Assembly (NCBI GenBank): GCA_020638835.1
Contig: JACKHV010000001.1
Location: 930,001 to 994,000 of the forward strand
Source of the DNA: Planctomycetota bacterium
GTDB lineage: Bacteria; Planctomycetota; UBA1135; GCA-002686595
Length of the DNA: 64,000 nucleotides
Direction of reading: 5' to 3'
Shown here one piece after another: positions 1 to 9,700 of this stretch. Positions within the stretch are counted from its first letter, which is position 1. Every line of letters begins with the position of its first letter. The translations under genes were made by a program, and so were the position numbers. The notes below the pieces were generated by a model, which was not told the DNA's origin, did no database searches, and saw only the letters and a program-made list of their open reading frames with translations.

Positions 1-107
1 GCTTCACGATGTACACGCCTGCGCTCTCGACGAGCGAGGACTGGGTCGAGCTGTCGATTCCGGGTCGATCCGGAGAGGCTGCGGTGATTCGCTTCGCGGC
101 GCCGTGA
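1..107 (+). CDS. 3' end of an unidentified gene (partial)
   Basis: An open frame enters the window in phase with base 3 and runs 34 codons to a TGA at 105-107; the visible tail ends VIRFAAP. The stop overlaps the GTG start of the next gene in a GTGA junction (104-107), so the two genes are probably co-translated, and this is the main reason to believe the frame. Too little is visible to name a family. A DUF1573-type protein would fit beside a MauE-like protein, but that is only a guess from gene neighbourhoods I remember. Confidence 0.5.
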   Translation, partial: FTMYTPALSTSEDWVELSIPGRSGEAAVIRFAAP

Positions 108-523
108 AGATGGGCACTCGCGACGCACTGATCACGACCACAAGGGTCACCCTCGCACTCGTGTTCGTCGCGGCGGCCGCTGCGAAGTTGTTCCTGGGTG
201 AGGACAGCCATTCGCACTCTGGGAGCGGATTCGAAGAGCTCCTCCGCTCGGATTGGCTCAGGCACTGCGTCAGCGTCGTGGAGCTCTCGACCGCCTGCCT
301 GTTGGTGTCTCGATCGTGGCGCGTCGGCCTCGACCTGTCGGTGTTGCTGGCGATCGGGTTCCTAGCAGTTCTACTCGGTCTCTTGCTGCTCGACGTTCCG
401 GTCTCCTCGTGCGGCTGCATCGGTTCGATCCCGATCGATCTCACCACTCACGCGTTGCTCGCCTTTGGTATCGGCGGCGCCGCCCTCCTGGCGGGCCTGA
501 TCGCCCGAACGCCGTCTCCCTGA
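104..523 (+). CDS. MauE/DoxX-like redox-associated membrane protein
   Basis: The 139-residue protein has about four hydrophobic segments (roughly residues 10-28, 55-70, 76-97 and 113-134). It carries a C-G-C motif at residues 103-105 just before the last segment, as in MauE/DoxX-like membrane proteins, which are thought to support disulphide or quinone-linked redox chemistry in the membrane. The cysteine pair is visible; the role is inferred. The GTG at 104 overlaps the stop of the upstream frame; an ATG two codons later (110) is the alternative start. It converges on the radical SAM gene with only four bases between them. Confidence 0.7.
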   Translation: MKMGTRDALITTTRVTLALVFVAAAAAKLFLGEDSHSHSGSGFEELLRSDWLRHCVSVVELSTACLLVSRSWRVGLDLSVLLAIGFLAVLLGLLLLDVPVSSCGCIGSIPIDLTTHALLAFGIGGAALLAGLIARTPSP

Positions 524-527
524 GCGA

Positions 528-2777
528 CTAGTTCGTGAGGGATATCGCTCTCGCAGTCGTCAAGATCCCCAATCGATGCAGCTCCGCCGCGAAGCCCTCG
601 AGCTTCGCGCGCGCCGCGCCGTGCGCGTCGAGCGCCGGATCGATCGAGTCGAGCAGGGCGCCGAGCGATCCCGCTTCGCGCAGGGCGTCGAGCGCGCGGG
701 CGCCGTCGGGGCTGAGCTCGCAGAACTCGGCGGCGTAGCCGTCGTAGGCGAGCACGCGGCGGCGCGGCGCGACAGGGGCGAGGCGCGCGGCGGCGGTCTC
801 GGCGGCGTGTGCGTCGAAGCGGCCGGTGAGGAAGTCGGGGCGCACGGCGCGCGCGAGCGGCGTGGCGAGCGTGCGGCGCACTTCGTTGTAGCCGTAAGGC
901 AGCTCGAGGAGGCGCAAGCCGTCGCTCACTGCGAGCTCGGGCTGCGCTGTGCGCGACTCGCGCGCTGCGGTGCGCGCGCGGCACTCGGCCTCGAAGGACT
1001 CCGGCGTCGCGCCGCGCGCGAGGTGCAGGAAGTAGTGCGACTTCTGCATGAAGTAGAGGATCGTGTCGCCGGCGAAGAGCGGCAGGAACTCGGCGAAGCC
1101 CCGCATCATCTCCTCGAACATCTCGGCGGCCTCTTCCTGCGTCATGCCCTGCTTCGCGACGTAGTCGTGGTAGAGCTGCAAGTCCGCGTCCGGGTCGTCG
1201 CGGATCTCGATGCCGAACAACTCGGGCTCGCGATAGGTCTGCGCGACCTCGTCGATGTGGAAGGTCTGCAGCGAGACCTCGCGCACGACGCCGGCGTGCT
1301 CGCGCAGGAAGTCGAGCGTCGCGCGCGCTTCTTCGCGCGTCTCGGTCGGGAAGCCGACCATCGCGTAGAAGGTGACGCTGATGCCGGCGTTCGCGCAGTT
1401 CGTCGCGACGTCGACGGTCGACTTCAAGCTCTGGCCCTTCTTCATCAGCTTCAAGAGGCGCGGCGTGGCGGTCTCGAAGCCGAACAGCAGCTTGCGGCAG
1501 CCGGACGCGTAGAGCAGCTTCGCGCCTTCCTCGTCGTAGGCCTTCGGTTCGACGCGCGCGTCGCACCACCAGCGGATGTCCGCGTCGCGGTCGATCAGTT
1601 CCTGCGGCAGGTCGCGGATCATGCCGGGCGGCATGCAGTCCGTGATGAGGTTCACGTTGCGCGCGCCGGTGCGTTCCTTCAGCGCGAGCACGTGGTCGAC
1701 GATCGACTTCGCCGAGCGCGTGCGATAGCCGGGACCGATCACGGTCGGAAGCGTGCAGAACGCGCACTCGCCGTAGTAGCAGCCGCGGTTGATGTCGTAG
1801 GGGATCACCGTCTCCGGCGAGAAGTAGAGCTCGAAGGGGATGCCGGTGAAGTCGGGCACCGGCGCGTCGTCGAGCTTGATCGGGTGCATGCCGAGGTTGC
1901 GCACCGCGCGCGGCGTCGCGCCCGAGCGGTCGATCCACATCAGCGAGCCGACGTCGTGCAGGTCGGTGCCGTCGCGCAGCGCCTTGCACAGCGCCTCCAT
2001 CGGCGCCTCGCCCTCGTGGAAGATGGTCGAGTCGATGCACACGTCGACACCGGACGCGTTCATCAGCTTTTCGCCGATGTACGCGAGGAAACCGCCGCCC
2101 GCCGTCACGTGGCAGTCCGGCAGTGCTTCCTTGACCAGGCGGCCGAGCGTCAGCGCGGGGATCAGTTGGCTGCCGTAGATCACCGACAGACCGAGCACGC
2201 GCGGCTCGCGCGCGACGAGCCCGGGCAATACGCGTTCGCGGAAGAACGCGATGAAGGGGTTCTGTTCCTCATCGACGGTCGCCGCGAGCACTTCCGCCGA
2301 GCGGTCGTTGGCGTAGCCCATCGTGAAGTTGTGCGGCGTCAGCTTCGACGGGAAGTGCGCGGCGCTGACCAAGCGCAGGCCGTGGTAGAGCGTGCGCACG
2401 GCCGGCACGTAGGCGTCCATCTCGAAGGCGCGCTCGGAGCGCACGATGCGCTTGGCGTCTTCGACGCGTTCGATCACGGCCTCTGCGCTGACCGCTGACT
2501 CGGCGGCGGCGCGGAAGGCGTCCATGCGCTCGAAGGGGAGTGGTCCGCTCGATTGGAAGCTCGCGAGCGGCAAGCGTTCCTCGACCAGGCGCGCCGCGCG
2601 CTCGAGCTGCGGCTTCGACAAGAAGTGGTCGTACGCCTCGATCGACAAGTCGCGCAGCTCGACGTCGTCGAAGCCTTGTTGTTTGAGCCACGCCTGGATG
2701 CACGGCAGCGCGAGGTACGGCTGCGTGAAGTGACCTTGCGGCGGGAAGGCGAGCGTGATGGGGAAGGAGTCGGTCAT
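528..2777 (-). CDS. B12-binding-type radical SAM protein (downstream member of a pair)
   Basis: The protein has 749 residues. Residues about 185-300 look like a cobalamin-binding Rossmann domain (GLSVIYGSQ, TAGGGF). The radical SAM core follows with cysteines C333, C338 and C341, a CX4CX2C spacing instead of the usual CX3CX2C, and the typical GFETATPRLLKLMKKG and MVGFPTET elements after it. The last 120 residues are a helical, PqqD-like extension. The ATG at 2777 overlaps the TGA of the upstream radical SAM gene (ATGA), so the two are translationally coupled. Class B radical SAM enzymes often methylate or rearrange unreactive carbons; the substrate cannot be read here and no precursor-peptide gene is evident nearby. 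Confidence 0.85.
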   Translation of the reverse strand: MTDSFPITLAFPPQGHFTQPYLALPCIQAWLKQQGFDDVELRDLSIEAYDHFLSKPQLERAARLVEERLPLASFQSSGPLPFERMDAFRAAAESAVSAEAVIERVEDAKRIVRSERAFEMDAYVPAVRTLYHGLRLVSAAHFPSKLTPHNFTMGYANDRSAEVLAATVDEEQNPFIAFFRERVLPGLVAREPRVLGLSVIYGSQLIPALTLGRLVKEALPDCHVTAGGGFLAYIGEKLMNASGVDVCIDSTIFHEGEAPMEALCKALRDGTDLHDVGSLMWIDRSGATPRAVRNLGMHPIKLDDAPVPDFTGIPFELYFSPETVIPYDINRGCYYGECAFCTLPTVIGPGYRTRSAKSIVDHVLALKERTGARNVNLITDCMPPGMIRDLPQELIDRDADIRWWCDARVEPKAYDEEGAKLLYASGCRKLLFGFETATPRLLKLMKKGQSLKSTVDVATNCANAGISVTFYAMVGFPTETREEARATLDFLREHAGVVREVSLQTFHIDEVAQTYREPELFGIEIRDDPDADLQLYHDYVAKQGMTQEEAAEMFEEMMRGFAEFLPLFAGDTILYFMQKSHYFLHLARGATPESFEAECRARTAARESRTAQPELAVSDGLRLLELPYGYNEVRRTLATPLARAVRPDFLTGRFDAHAAETAAARLAPVAPRRRVLAYDGYAAEFCELSPDGARALDALREAGSLGALLDSIDPALDAHGAARAKLEGFAAELHRLGILTTARAISLTN

Positions 2778-4663
2778 GGTGTCGATTCCAGTGCCGTCGG
2801 CAGTCCGACGAGGCCTGCGTCCGCGAGGCTGTGGAGTGCAGCGCCGATGCCCGGCGCCTGTGATTCGAGTTCGGTGAGCGTGCGGCGGCCGTCGAGCAGC
2901 GCGAGCACGCGCGCGACGTCGGGGCCGACGCGCTGCGAGAGCACGCCGCGCGGTGTCGCGCGCACGAAGAGGTGCGTCTCGCGCGACGGAGTCTTCGGCG
3001 ACTCGTCGCGCAGCATGCTCTGGATCGACTCCGGCACGTCCAGGGGCAGCGCGACGAGCTCGCCGAGCACGCGCGGTGCGTCGGCGACCTGCAACTCGCC
3101 GCGCGCGGCGGATCGCACCAGCGCTTGTTCCCAGTAGAGCGCCGCGCTCGCGAACGGCACGCGTTGCAGCAGCGCGAACCCCGCGAAGCTGCGACCGTCC
3201 GCGCGGAAGCGCCGTGCGAGCTCGAGCGAGTCGACGCCCAGCGCGCGTCGCAGCAGCGCCCAAGTGCGCGGATAGCGCTGCAGCAAGTCGGGCAGCGTAT
3301 CGCGCATCCACGCCAGCTCTTCGAGCTGTTCGAGCGGCATCGGCAACAGCGCCCAGCTCGAGAAGAGGTCGGGGTGCGCGTCGATCAGCGTGCGCTCGGC
3401 GGCGCTGTGTCCCGCGCCGAGCGCCATGTCGGGCGCGACGCCGTCGACGGGCCGCGAGACCGCACCGAACTCCTCGCCCAGTCCGCAGCCGGGCTGCGGG
3501 TTGACGAGGTGGAACGACAGATTGAGCCCCGCGCGCAGGGACGCGTCGGCGGCCAGATCGAGCGTCTGCGCGAGTTCCGCGTCGCCTTCACCCGGCAGTC
3601 CGAGGATGAACGAGAGGATCGGCGTGATGCCGAGGCGCGCGCAGTCCGCGACGCGCTCGAGTACCGGCGTGTCGGCGGCCATGCGCTTCTCGCAGCGCTC
3701 GCGCACGGAGCTCGCGGCTGACTCGATGCCGAGCAGCACGCGGTAGCAACCCGCCGCGGCCATGCGCTCGAGCAGCTCGGCGTCGAGGTGGTCGACGCGC
3801 GCACGGCACTCCCACGGGACGCTTGCGCCGCGCCGCAGCATGCCGTCGCAGAACTCGAGCGCGTGTGCGCGGTCGGCGCCGAAGATGTCGTGGCACAGGT
3901 AGACGTTGCGCGCGGAGTCGAGCGCGGCGGCTTCGAACACCTCGTCGACGAGCCGCGCCGCCGGCAGTGTGCGCGAGCGCCGGTTCCAGTGGCGCCCAAT
4001 CGTGCAGAAGGAACAGTCGTAGACGCAGCCGCGCCCCGAGTCGACGGGCACCAGGCCGTCTGCCTCGCCGGTGACGCGCTTGTAAGCGGCGAGTGGGGGC
4101 AGCAGGTGCCACGCGGGTCGCGGAAGCTCGCCGAGGTCGCGCAGACCTTCGCGGTCCGGTTCGCGTCGCACCGCCCCGGTCGTGTCGCGCCACGTGACGC
4201 CCGCGACGCCGGTCGCGTCGTTTACGCGCGACCACGCCGCGAGCAGCTCGGGCAAGCCGCGCTCCGCTTCGCCGCGCACGACCGCGTCGACGGCCGGGAA
4301 GCGCTCGATCAGCGCGGCGTCGACGCCGGTCGTTCCCGGCCCGCCGAGGATGCGTCGCGCCGTCGAACCGAGCGCGCGCAGCTCGTCCAGGATCGCGAGC
4401 GCGATCGGCAGCGTCGCGCCCATCACCGACAAGCCGATCACGTCCGCGCCAGTCTCGTGCAGCCGCTCGGCCGCCGCGCGCGCCAGCTCGTCGCCCTCCG
4501 GCAGCGCGCCGCTCGACAGCGCGAAGGCGAGGTCGTCGAGTCGCACGTCGAGCCCTGCCGCTTCCAGCGCGGCACCGAGTCGCAACAGCCCCGGCGGCGG
4601 CATCGAGTAGCCGAAGGTGTCGGCGTGGGGGGCGTAGGCGAGCAGGATCGACACGCGCGCCAT
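2774..4663 (-). CDS. B12-binding-type radical SAM protein (upstream member of a pair)
   Basis: The protein has 629 residues. An N-terminal cobalamin-binding-like domain (residues about 1-140, with LGGPGTTG and VRGEAERGLPELL) precedes a radical SAM core with C213, C217 and C220 in a canonical CX3CX2C motif. LGIESAA and FILGLPGEGD are family landmarks. The C-terminal segment around residues 560-629 (RATPRGVLSQRVG, LLDGRRTLTELES) resembles a PqqD-like winged helix. I chose the ATG at 4663 because the protein then begins with a normal beta strand (MARVSILLAYAP), whereas the upstream extension is arginine-rich and unlike the family. It is the first gene of the two-gene unit; its product may act on the same substrate as the next enzyme. 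Confidence 0.87.
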   Translation of the reverse strand: MARVSILLAYAPHADTFGYSMPPPGLLRLGAALEAAGLDVRLDDLAFALSSGALPEGDELARAAAERLHETGADVIGLSVMGATLPIALAILDELRALGSTARRILGGPGTTGVDAALIERFPAVDAVVRGEAERGLPELLAAWSRVNDATGVAGVTWRDTTGAVRREPDREGLRDLGELPRPAWHLLPPLAAYKRVTGEADGLVPVDSGRGCVYDCSFCTIGRHWNRRSRTLPAARLVDEVFEAAALDSARNVYLCHDIFGADRAHALEFCDGMLRRGASVPWECRARVDHLDAELLERMAAAGCYRVLLGIESAASSVRERCEKRMAADTPVLERVADCARLGITPILSFILGLPGEGDAELAQTLDLAADASLRAGLNLSFHLVNPQPGCGLGEEFGAVSRPVDGVAPDMALGAGHSAAERTLIDAHPDLFSSWALLPMPLEQLEELAWMRDTLPDLLQRYPRTWALLRRALGVDSLELARRFRADGRSFAGFALLQRVPFASAALYWEQALVRSAARGELQVADAPRVLGELVALPLDVPESIQSMLRDESPKTPSRETHLFVRATPRGVLSQRVGPDVARVLALLDGRRTLTELESQAPGIGAALHSLADAGLVGLPTALESTP

Positions 4664-4764
4664 GATTCCGCGCTGCGCCGTCCTTTTCCAGCCTCTCACG
4701 TCACCGCGGGCGCGCGCCGGGTAGAGTGTTCGCCCCAACCGACAGACCGTCTCCTCTCGACTCG

Positions 4765-6681
4765 ATGAAGATCAGCACCAGCTCTCGTTCGTTCGTCCTC
4801 GCCGCCGCGCTCCTCCCGCTCGCCGCTTGCGGCGGATCCGGCGGCGGCAGCAGCGCCAACCCGACCTTGACGGTCCAGGTTTCGACCTACTCGGTCGCCG
4901 CCGACGTGAAGTCGAGCTTCGGCACCGGCTGGGCGGCGTTCGCGGCCGATGAAGCGACCTCCGGCGCGGGCGGTACGGACCTGAACGGCAACGGCAACCC
5001 GATCGACTCGGTCGTGCAGGCCGTGAACCTGACGACGGGTATCGCGACGAACGTCGGCGTGGCCGTGCGCGACTTCGCGTGGCTCGGCGCCACGCTGTTC
5101 CTCGTCGTCGACGAGGCGCAGGACGGACGCGACTGGGACGGCGACACGATGATGGACGACCGCGTGTTGCTCATGTACGACCCGGTCGCGGCGGGCACGC
5201 CGGTCTACTTGGCGGTGTTGCGCGAAGACACGGGAGCCGACCTGATCTCGGCCGGCGAGTGGTTGTTCGTCAGCCAGCGCGACGTCGCCGTGATGGCGAA
5301 CACCAGTACCGTCTTCGGCATCCACGAGTCGCTCCCGAACACCTTGCACCAGGTGATGACGAACGACGCGGCGGCCGGCCTGACGCCGAAGCTGCTCGGC
5401 GCGGACGAGGAACTCGTGTTCCTCGCGCTGGACGAGACGGCGGAGGGACGCGACCTGAACGGCGACTTGGACTCGACCGACACCAGCGTCCTGGCGCTGC
5501 TCGACGGCCGCGGAACCGTCGTGATGGGCGGCTACGAGTTTCCGCTGCGCAACACGCTGCGCGCGATGCCGTCCGACACGGCGGGCCGCCGCGCGCTCTC
5601 CGTCGGTACGCACGACTGGCAGGTCGGCTTCGTCGTCGACGAGACGGCGCAGGGCGCGGTCAACCTGAACAACCCCGCCAGCGTTCCCGCGGCCCTGCCG
5701 GCTTCGTGGAAGCCGACGCACTGCATCGGCTTCGAGGACACGGACACCCTCGACACGATCCTGACGCTGATCGACTTCCGCTCCTGGGACGACGACCCGC
5801 TCACGAATCCGCCGATCAACACGGGCCTGATCGCGACGGACCGCATCGTCATGCAACCGGGCTGGGTCGGCGTGATCTCCGACGAAGGACAGCAGGGGAC
5901 CTGCGACCTGAACGGCGACGGCGACCTCGACGACGACGTCTTCCGCTGGACGGCGTTCGGCACTCCCGTGCTGCCGCCCGGCACGGTGAACAACTACTAC
6001 GCGGTCGCGCGGCTCGCGGGAGGTCTGCAAGGCGTCGGCGAGCTCGGCAGCGCGTGGGTCATCGCCGTCGACGAGGCCGCGGACCGCCGCGACCTGAACG
6101 ACGACGGGTTCCAGGACCTCGACGTGGTGCTGTGGCTCGACCCCGCGCTCGGCGTCGTCTGGACGAACGACCACGGCACGTCGACCTCGTCCTACGCCGC
6201 CGCTAGTTGGATGGGGCCCAGCTCGGACCGCTCGCGCCTCGGCGTCGCCTACGATGAGCTCTCGAACGGCGTCGACTTGAACAACGACGGTGACATGTTG
6301 GACAGCGTCGCGACCTTCGCGCAGTTCACCGGCACCCCGCAACGCCTCGCCTTCCCCGGCTACGCCGCGGCGGTGCAGAAGCTGAACGCCGGCATCAGCT
6401 TCCAGAACGGCTGGGGATTCTTTCGAGTCAGCGAGGCCGAGGATGCGCGCGACTGGAACGGCGACGGCACGCCCGACGACTTCGTGATGCTGCGCTCGCG
6501 GCTCTCCGACGGCCTCAGCCAGTACATCATCGAGCTGAACGCGATCCCCGGGAAGGCAACGGTCGAACCCGGCGCGATCACGGGCGCGATGGGCGGCACC
6601 TTCGTCGTCGACGAAGCGATGGCCGGCGACCTGAACGCGGACGGCGTGATCTCCTTCGCGATGGTCTACTACGCGATCTGA
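4765..6681 (+). CDS. lipoprotein with about nine DExxxGxDLNGDG-type repeats
   Basis: The 638-residue protein starts with a lipoprotein signal ending LPLAAC-GG, followed by a glycine/serine spacer. The rest contains about nine related units, each with V-D-E then a Dx[NW]xDG-like acidic loop (near 4978, 5128, 5453, 5660, 5908, 6089, 6276, 6452 and 6628) and a hydrophobic strand. The later units are spaced about 60 residues apart. The acidic loops resemble EF-hand/dockerin calcium-binding loops, and the regular spacing suggests a propeller or solenoid; both are inferences. I do not recognise a named family. The ATG at 4765 gives the cleanest signal peptide. It converges on the next gene across a hairpin at 6693-6716. 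Confidence 0.75.
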   Translation: MKISTSSRSFVLAAALLPLAACGGSGGGSSANPTLTVQVSTYSVAADVKSSFGTGWAAFAADEATSGAGGTDLNGNGNPIDSVVQAVNLTTGIATNVGVAVRDFAWLGATLFLVVDEAQDGRDWDGDTMMDDRVLLMYDPVAAGTPVYLAVLREDTGADLISAGEWLFVSQRDVAVMANTSTVFGIHESLPNTLHQVMTNDAAAGLTPKLLGADEELVFLALDETAEGRDLNGDLDSTDTSVLALLDGRGTVVMGGYEFPLRNTLRAMPSDTAGRRALSVGTHDWQVGFVVDETAQGAVNLNNPASVPAALPASWKPTHCIGFEDTDTLDTILTLIDFRSWDDDPLTNPPINTGLIATDRIVMQPGWVGVISDEGQQGTCDLNGDGDLDDDVFRWTAFGTPVLPPGTVNNYYAVARLAGGLQGVGELGSAWVIAVDEAADRRDLNDDGFQDLDVVLWLDPALGVVWTNDHGTSTSSYAAASWMGPSSDRSRLGVAYDELSNGVDLNNDGDMLDSVATFAQFTGTPQRLAFPGYAAAVQKLNAGISFQNGWGFFRVSEAEDARDWNGDGTPDDFVMLRSRLSDGLSQYIIELNAIPGKATVEPGAITGAMGGTFVVDEAMAGDLNADGVISFAMVYYAI

Positions 6682-6692
6682 CGCGACGCGCG

Positions 6693-6716
6693 GGCCGCTG
6701 CCTCAGCGCAGCGGCC
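6693..6716. terminator. GC-rich hairpin between convergent genes
   Basis: An 8-base perfect inverted repeat (GGCCGCTG at 6693-6700, CAGCGGCC at 6709-6716) with an 8-base loop sits between the plus-strand lipoprotein stop (6681) and the minus-strand stop at 6703, overlapping the latter. There is no U-tract, so termination is inferred from position and stem strength. Confidence 0.45.
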
Positions 6717-9700
6717 TGATGCGCAGGTTCGCGAACCAGACGCGCATCGTCATGTCGCGGTGCAGCTGCAGGCCCAAGCGACCGGCGCCGTGCGCTTCGT
6801 CACGCACGTCGACCATCAGCGCGCCGTTCACCTCGATGCGGTGGCGGTCGCCTTCGATGCGCAGGTGGACGTGGTTCCAGCCCTCGGCGTCGACGACCTC
6901 GCGACGCAGCTCGACCTCGGGCTCCGCGAGCAGTCCGCGACCGTCCGTGGCGTAGAGCGAACCCCAGTACTTCTGTCCGACGTCGGCCTGGTATCCTATC
7001 GGGTCGTCCGCGCCGTCCTCGAGCACGGAGCGGTACTGCAGTCCGCTGTTGGCGCGCGGCGCGCAGACGTCGAACTCCAGCTCGAAGTCGCCGAAGTCCG
7101 TCGCGTGCATCAGGTACTCATTGCGCGGAAGCTGTTCGGCCGTGCCCGACAGCACGCCGTCCGCGAAGGTCCAGTGCGCGCCGTCGCCCTCCCAGCGCGC
7201 GAGCTGCTTGCCCTCGAGCAGCGGCAACCAGCGCGGCTCGTCCACGCCCGCCGCGTCGACGACGCCGTCGGCGCGCAGGAAAGCGAGCAGGTCCTTCAGC
7301 TCCTCGAGGCTCAGCGCGTCGAGCAGCCCGTCCGGCATCGGCGAGCGCTCGGTCGGCTCGAGCGCCTCGAGCTGCGTGCGGTCGATGCGCCGCTCGAGCC
7401 CGAGGGGCGAGAGCAGCACGACGTGCTCCGCGTCCTCGCGCAACAGGCGACCCTCGACCGAGGTGCCGCCCGAGAGGACCGCGCGGACCGCCGCCCAGCG
7501 CTCGGGAACGTCGCGCGACGGATCGCCGATCGCGTTCAACAGTCCGAGCGTGTCGAGGCGCAGTCCGACGCCGTCGAGGTCGGGTCCGTAGCCGGTGCCG
7601 TCCGCGCCGCGCCCACCGAGCGCGTGGCACGCGCCGCAACCCGAGCGCTCGAAGACGAAGGAACCGCGCGCCGCCGAACTCGGTCGTTCCGCGCTGCGCT
7701 GGAGGAAGGCGAGTTGTCGTTCGATGGTCCAGCGCGGTCCTTGGTCCGGACTGGGCGCGGGCGGGTCGTAGTCCGGGAAGCGCTCGCCGAACCAGCGACG
7801 CCACTCCTCGAGCGCGAGCGGCCAGCCCGCGGAGTCCGACGCGGGGGCGTGACGCCCGGTCCAGTGCGCGAGCACGAGCAGCATCGGGCGGCCGTTGCGC
7901 GCGCCGCGGCGACCGGCGCCGTCGAGCATCGCGCGCGCCGTCTCTGCGTCGAAGTCGACCGGCTCGCGCGCGAGGAAGTACTCGGCGCACGCTTCGCGCA
8001 CCTCGTAGCTGCCGGCCAGCAAGCCTTGCAGGCAGAGCGCTTCGTCGTCGTCCTGCCGGCAAGCGGCGAGCAGCACGAGCGCCGCGCGCGCGACCGGTGG
8101 CTCTTCCGTCGTCAACGCGCGCAGCCACGGCGCGAGTCGAGCGTCGGGCTCCGCGCCGAGCGCGCGCAGCACGTCGCGGCGGCGGGACGCGGCGATCGCG
8201 GGCTCCGCGTCGCGCGCGATGCGCTCGAAGCCGTCGCGCAGCTCCGGCAACAGCTCGGCCGTCGCCGCCGGACGACGCGCGATCGCGGTCGCGACGCCGC
8301 GCGCGTCGAGCGCTCCCTGCTCGGCGAGCTGCGCGAGGTCCGCGTCGCTCGCTGTGTCGATCGCGGCGTCGTACAGCGCCTGGATCCAGCCGTGTAAGCT
8401 CGAGCCGCCGGTCCAGCCGGAGGCTTCCGCGCAGAACGACAGGAAACGCGCGCGTTCTTCGAGCGCGAGCGCCGGCGCGAGCGCGGCCAGGCAGCGTGCG
8501 CGCTGCAGCGCCGTCTCGCGCGAGTCGGTCCGCTCGAGCTCGTCGAGCAATGCGCCCGCGGCTCCGGTCGGCGCGAGCGCGGCGAGCAAGCAAGCGGCCG
8601 ACGCCGCGTGGTCCGCGTTCGAGTCCGCCATCACGTCGCGCGCGAAGTCGACGAGCAACGCGTGGTCCTCGGCGTCGATCGTCATGCCGCAGGCGGTCGC
8701 GAGTTCGAGTGCGCGCAGGGCTTCGCCGCGCCGAACGCCCGCGGGCGCGACGAGCACCGGACCGATGCGCCGCACGCCGCGCCGCGCCTTGCCGCTCTGC
8801 GAGCGCGCGATCCACGAGCGGATGCGCGCGCCGCCCTGCTTCAGCTCCTCCGACGCGTGCTCCGGCGTCGGCATCGTCGCCGCGCGCGCGAGCCGTGCAC
8901 GCGCGAGCCAGCGGTCGTCGGTGGGGGCGTAGACTTCATGCGGTGTCGGCGCCGCGACCTCCGGATCCTCGAGCGCGCGCCGTTCCGCGCGCAGCGCCGC
9001 CGCGCGCTCGTCGACGACCGGCGGCTCGTCCGCGTCGACGACGCCGGTGTAGTGCAAGCGGAACAGTCCGCCGCGCTGGCCGCGACCGCCGGTGCAGAGC
9101 AACAGCTCGCCGTTCGCGTCCGCGACGAGGTCGGTGATCGGGAGCGGCACCGCGGACTGGTACAGCACGCGGCTCTCGCCCGTCCAGCCGGCGCCGTCCG
9201 GCTCGAGCGCGACGCCCAGCACGCGGCCCTTCAGCCAGTCTCCGACGACGAGCGTCGACTGCATCGCGCGCGGCCAGCGCAGCGCCGACGCGTGCAACAC
9301 GCCCGTAGGGGAAGCGCGGTCGAGCAGCGCGATCGGCGGCACCAACTCCGGACACCATGCGGGCAGCGGATCGCTCCCGGTGCGCCAGCCGTGGTCGCCG
9401 CCTTCGACGACCGCGCACGCGCGCACGGGGCGGAAGCCGCACCAGCCGACGTCCCACTCCATGTCCGCGTCGACGGTGAACAGTTCGCCCTCCGCGTCGA
9501 AGGCGAGGTCGTAGGGGTTGCGCATCCCGTACGCGTACTGCGTCCACGCACCGCGCGCGTCGTCGACGCGCAGCACGCCGCCGAACGGCCACGCCGCGCG
9601 CGCCGCGTAGCCGGAGGGATCCTCGAGCGGCGGCAGCAGGCGCGGCTGCTCCGGCGGCAGCGGCGCGGCTGGCGCGCTCGTGGGGCGCGTCAAGTCGCCG

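Noticed and set aside
528..4663. RiPP biosynthesis cluster around the radical SAM pair
   Set aside because: No precursor-like short gene, protease or transporter could be supported within several kilobases.
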